A stretch of DNA of 64,000 bases from NCBI RefSeq assembly GCF_018139145.2, contig NC_059500.1, positions 55,050,663-55,114,662 on the forward strand, in the 5' to 3' direction. Positions 59,701-64,000 of this stretch are shown here, one piece after another. Position 1 is the first letter of the stretch. The number at the start of each line of letters is the position of its first letter. Under the pieces are notes generated by a model. The model searched no databases and had not been told where the DNA came from. It worked only from the letters and a program-made list of their open reading frames with translations. A program made the translations under genes and the position numbers. Source of the DNA: Gymnogyps californianus (lineage: Eukaryota; Chordata; Aves; Accipitriformes; Cathartidae).

Positions 59701-61263
59701 CAGCCAATGGGGATTTGTTCAGAGAATGCACGATTGCATCTCACTTCACTGCTTCATCAGTATAAATTATTGACACTGACTGGTCAGTGCATTAGTTTGC
59801 AGGGTAGAGCTCTTCAGAAATTCTGATTGTTCCCCCCCAGCTTCAGTGGTACAGTTTAATTTATTAAACTCTGTTGTTTTCCTTCACTTTAGGCTTCTAA
59901 TTATAATCATGCTAAGCAGACCGGGATGGGACTATGACTGAGAGAGTTCAAGAGGAGACATTATGAAAGGTTCTGTACCAGCAAAATATTTTAGTAGTGA
60001 CAAAGCATGGAAGGTGAAGACAGAGAAGACAACCTTGGAGTTGATTTCTCCCTTCTGCTACCTGGCGCTAGAAGCAAATCACAAACTTTCGCCCACGGCT
60101 GGGATTCCCTCCAAACCCTGGGAAGCTGGTGCCACCCTCCTTGCCTCACGGTAGCCGGGAGCTCAAGCATCACGTGCACCCTCAGACCGCTACACCCTGT
60201 GCCAGGACAGCAGCGAGGCAGTGCAGCGGGGGCAGAGGGGACCAGCTGGTGCTCTCTCATGGTTTGTTCTTCACACAGCGAAGCCGTGCTGGCATCTTCT
60301 GAGATCCTTTGGACAAGGTGAAAGAACATGAGCAACTACTTCTTTTCTATTTGCAAAGGGAAAAAAAAACAAACCCAAAGGTTTGGTTAACTGGAAGACC
60401 TTGAGCTGTCAAAGCCTCAGCAAGGGAGATCCCCCCACCTGCCCTGGAAGCTGCTTTTAAGCTGGGCTCTTGCTTTTGGTCCCTGCCTGAGCTCTGTCAC
60501 CAGTGGGCCCTGCCTGGCCATGGGCCCCACTGAGCTAGGGTAACCTGTGGGCTGATGTCCGAGCATGACCTTGGTCATGTCCCTGGCGCCATGGCCAGTC
60601 CCTGGTCATTGCCACAGGCCTGCCCTGCCACCACTTGCAGCTCCCAGCTCCCCTGCCCTTGCCCTGCTCTTCGTTTTCCCTCCCTGACTGGCCTATTCCT
60701 GTGCTCCAGGAACATTGTCTGTCCCGGAGACTTCAAATTATGCCTTAATTTCTACCTGTAATACATTACAGTTGCATTAATTAACAAGGAGAAAAAAATA
60801 ATTAAAGACCCTGAAGTACATGGTCATGAATCAAATGCCTTCCTTGTTCAGTAGTCATTGTTTTACATAACCTTCTTTTAAGTTTGCTAATGTTTTCAGT
60901 TGTTGCAACATACCAAAGCCTGGGCTATGTTTCCAACACGCTGAGATGACATGAAAATACTCCATTGCTACATATGTGTTTAAACTCAGGATCACCTCTG
61001 TCATAAAACCAAGAAGTTGATGGCTTGCTTAAGGAAGTATTACTGCAAAGCATATTTCTCCCACTGAAACCCAAGAAAGCTAAGTACTTACATCCCTAAA
61101 GGTTTTTTGTTTGTTTGCTTAAATCAATTTTCTTTGGTAATGTTTGCATTTTTATGTAATCCAAAGATGCCCATCAGGCTTGGGATATACCAGTGCCATA
61201 CAGAGATTCTTGGAGAAATATTTCCTCTTCCTTGGTCTATTAAAGTCTAGAGAAGAAACAGAT
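56711..61263. other. Unassigned unique sequence
   Basis: No gene or clear repeat is recognised. Frames are at most 114 codons; the longest (59991-60335, reverse, overlapping a 104-codon forward frame) lies in locally GC-richer sequence and has no recognisable domain. Confidence 0.5.
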
Positions 61264-61452
61264 GCATTTCTTTACCAAGAGGGTGGTCAAACACTGGAAC
61301 AGGCTTCCTAGAGAGGTGGTCGATGCCCCAAGTCTGTCAGTGTTCAAGTGGCATTTGGACAATGCCCTTAATACATGCTTTAGCTTTTGGTCAGCCCTGA
61401 AGTGGTCAGGCAGTTGGACTAGATAATCGTTGTAGGTCTCTTCCAACTGAAA
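61264..61452 (+). mobile_element. CR1 3' end fragment
   Basis: The fragment starts in the ORF2 C-terminus: TTTCTTTACCAAGAGGGTGG and CACTGGAACAGGCTTCCTAG, encoding the WNRLP..VVD-type end. It continues with the subfamily-typical GTTCAAGTGGCATTTGGACA, TTTTGGTCAGCCCTGAAGTG and GGTCTCTTCCAACTGAAATA. It is truncated at its 5' end, as usual for CR1. A pentanucleotide repeat directly continues its end. Confidence 0.93.
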
Positions 61453-61491
61453 TATTCTATTCTATTCTATTCTATTCTATTCTATTCTATT
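61453..61491 (+). repeat. (TATTC)n microsatellite at the CR1 3' end
   Basis: About 7.8 uninterrupted copies of TATTC follow the CR1 end. The repeat unit matches the terminal AATATTCTAT of the element, so the array probably expanded from the CR1 tail. Confidence 0.95.
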
Positions 61492-64000
61492 AGAAAGCAA
61501 TGAAACTTAGCAAAACATTGAAGCTAACAACTGAGCAAACAGGCTTTTGAACTACTTTTTTAAACTTTCGATTAAGTGCTTCTAAAGCAAAAGGTCTTTT
61601 CTAGCATCTAGTGATGCCACCTGTGTCTTAGTTTGCATGTCCTCATGTTCACTGTCTTCACGTTTCTGGCAGTTTTGCTGTAATTCTTTTGTTTGTTTTG
61701 TTTTGTTTGTTTTTGTTGGTTCGGTTTGGATCAGATTGGGTTTTTGTTTGTTTTAGGTTTTTTGGGTTTTTTTCCCCAGCATGTATCTCTCAGAATAAGT
61801 CAACTCCACAGCTTTATTTCTTTTTCAGTGAAAAACACAGCAGTTTGTGTTGTGTCAGAATATCTGGAGTTTGGAGTTGGAGCAGCAAAGGATTTCTGGC
61901 CACTTAGGAAAGCCTGACATATTGAACGAGCACCATGCTACAACTGCCTTCTGATGCTTTGGGAGGAAAGGAGGTCAATGAGTAGGATCAGTCAAGATTC
62001 TGAGGTCTGTAAAAGTTCATAGGAGCCTGAGAAGGGAAATTAAATCACATGGCATTTAGCAAAAACATAAACAGACGGAAGGAAAGGATGTAAATCTGGC
62101 ATCTAGGGTGGAGCAGGATGATTCTGTAATGGGGTTTACACATGCATGTAAATATTGCTATTTCTAATTGTAGCAACATACATTTTTCATGTCTTTCAGT
62201 AAAGATTCTAAGAGATTGCTTTTTCTAGTATTTTTCAAATGGACTATTGTTTTCGCCATTTCTCCTATATCTTTGATATATTCATTTTCAAACCTTGGGA
62301 TACTTTGGACAGGAGTTTTGGGATCCAGTGGAACTCTGCTGAAGAATGAGCGCTAGCAAGAGCACAGCGCTCATCTGCCTTGGGACAGCATATGTCCCAA
62401 GCCCAAACCAAACTTAAACCCTCACTACAGACAGTTGCCTTCCAAAGCTGTTGTATGAGTCCACAAACGACACAGAGGAAAGACAAAAGTGAAGAATGGT
62501 ATACATAATATAAGCTTCTCTTCAAGTTAGCTGTAATTCACTCCTCTTCTACATCAGGATTTCAGTTAGTGTCAGGTTGAGGGGCAGCTTTGCTGAGGTG
62601 TTTGTCCATGACCACTGTGAATCCTGTTCTGCAGGCTCAGAGGTTTAATAGAAAAGTGCAAGTCAGAGATACAAAGATACAAATACAGAGGGGTACAGGA
62701 ATATTTCTACTCCTTTCATACATTATCCTACTTATTCTTTATAATGGAAGCCTATCACAGTGGGCTTTACAGGAGAAGAACGTGAATTTCAGACAAACTC
62801 TCAGTGATCTTGACTTTTCTTTCTTTCCTCTGGAGCATTAAAAACAGTGGGCTTTCCACTCACTGTACACTTCCAGGTAGATCCTATCACTGCTGGTACT
62901 CCCAAAATATTTCCTGTTGTGATGTTGAAATCTAGACTCTGCTTATGCTACGTCGCTATTCACACAAAAGTAGCAGCAGTCATGTAGATGTGAATTAGAA
63001 GAAAGTATTGCTCATTAAAAATAAAACCTGGCTACTACATAGCTCAAAGGATCAATAGTAAGATCTGAAACCTGGCAGCTTAATTTCAGTTCAGGTTGGA
63101 GGAAATAAAAGTTGAGCTTGAATTTATTCAGACAAGAACTGCTACTATTTGTCATTTGCTTGCTGGTTTACATGAAATATTGACAGCATAACTCACATTC
63201 CTATTGGACAGGTATCCTTAGTGCAAACCTGGCAGTGACTGAGATGCACTAGACATCTAAAAAGACTCACGACTGAAGAGCATAAAGAGCAAGATATCCC
63301 TTTAGCCTTTAACAGTGGTTTCTCCCATTCAGACTTGGAAATATTTGCATGGGTACCTGATCACTTAGAAGCAAAAGATGAAAATTCAGCTATGTATCTG
63401 CTACAACAAACATTTTGTTGCCAATTTGTAATAATCTATGCAAGCATTAATACTTACATAAATAGGACCAGGGATTTCATTTAGTATTAATTCTACCTGC
63501 CTGTCTCCCAGCCTGGCGTCCCCCAGGCATAGCCTGCTTGACCCGCCTGTTTGAGGTCTGTTGCTTGAGAAAGCAGATTTCCCTGGACTTTCCTTCCCTT
63601 CCTCCCCTACAGCGATGAAGAAGATCCTTGCTGGAACGGAGAGACCACATGGCCAGAGATGGCCTTCAGAGACTCCACGGACTAACACGGTTCCTCACAG
63701 CCCTCTGAAGGCATGTCTACAAGACCTGTCATCAGGCTGAAATTAATTTCTGTTACAGAGCAAGAGATGCTTCAGTAGAGATCTCAAAAATCACTTTCTC
63801 GATCATGGAAGTAGGTATTTTTTAAACTTCCCACTCATTCCTCACTTACTGAGTTTCATTTTCGTTTAAAAGTCCCCCAGGATTTGCCCTTAGGAAAGTC
63901 AAATTGACCTTGCTATCTAAAATCTTAAAGGCAAAATAAAATCCTCTGCAAAGAGGGATCATTTACTACACAGTCGATGGGTTACTGCCTTTGACACAAC
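61492..64000. other. Unassigned sequence to window end
   Basis: A GT-rich low-complexity tract (61689-61780, TTTGTTTG-type units ending TTTTTTTCCCCAG) is the only clear structure. I see no gene or further repeat. Frames are at most 95 codons. Confidence 0.5.

Noticed and set aside
61689..61780. GT-rich tract ending in CCCCAG as a splice acceptor
   Set aside because: Pyrimidine/GT low complexity explains the acceptor-like look, and the sequence after it has no coding features.
1..64000. CRISPR arrays, operons, plasmid or phage features
   Set aside because: No regularly spaced repeats, no ribosome-binding-site-led gene series and no dense long open frames. The repeats are vertebrate retroelements.

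Overview
The window looks like a gene-poor stretch of a bird genome. Its recognisable interspersed repeats are almost all CR1 (chicken repeat 1) LINE fragments. There is also one bird-type endogenous-retrovirus LTR and a few very old tRNA-derived SINE (MIR/CORE-SINE) remnants. I saw no L1 or Alu and no bacterial gene organisation. A crocodile or turtle is a less likely alternative, because the LTR and the young CR1 tails are bird-like.

Layout. 1-13.9 kb is AT-rich unique sequence with two weak exon-like structures (1558-1794 on + and 9670-9731 on -). 13.9-21.3 kb is the main repeat cluster: a forward CR1 copy (P, about 13930-15222) faces a reverse CR1 copy (M, 18248-21340), and M is split by a 1071-bp LTR at 19457-20527 with a 5-bp target-site duplication. 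A MIR-like SINE lies between them at 17.5 kb. 21.3-54 kb is mostly unique DNA with short CR1 tails at 24.3, 27.0 and 50.7 kb, SINE remnants at 40.3 and 46.5 kb, and one terminal-exon-like structure at 42.16-42.33 kb. An old CR1-like tail lies at 54.5 kb, a third long CR1 copy (B, reverse) at 55.44-56.71 kb, and a CR1 tail that has grown a (TATTC)n microsatellite at 61.26-61.49 kb.

I found no protein-coding gene that I can name. Most long open frames are antisense or frame shadows of CR1 or the LTR, or are about as long as chance allows in 64 kb read in six frames. None of the CR1 copies can be active: every one is truncated, internally deleted or interrupted.

The strongest unexpected signal is in the CR1 copies. 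P and M share a sharply bounded inverted block of about 390 bp with only three substitutions and one 3-nt gap by eye. The same alignment falls to roughly 80% or less on both sides, which looks like gene conversion between inverted LINE copies about 6 kb apart. Second, M and B share a roughly 110-bp 5' extension that does not continue the CR1 sequence seen in P and stops at the same point in both copies, which suggests a chimeric CR1 subfamily. All identities were counted by eye.
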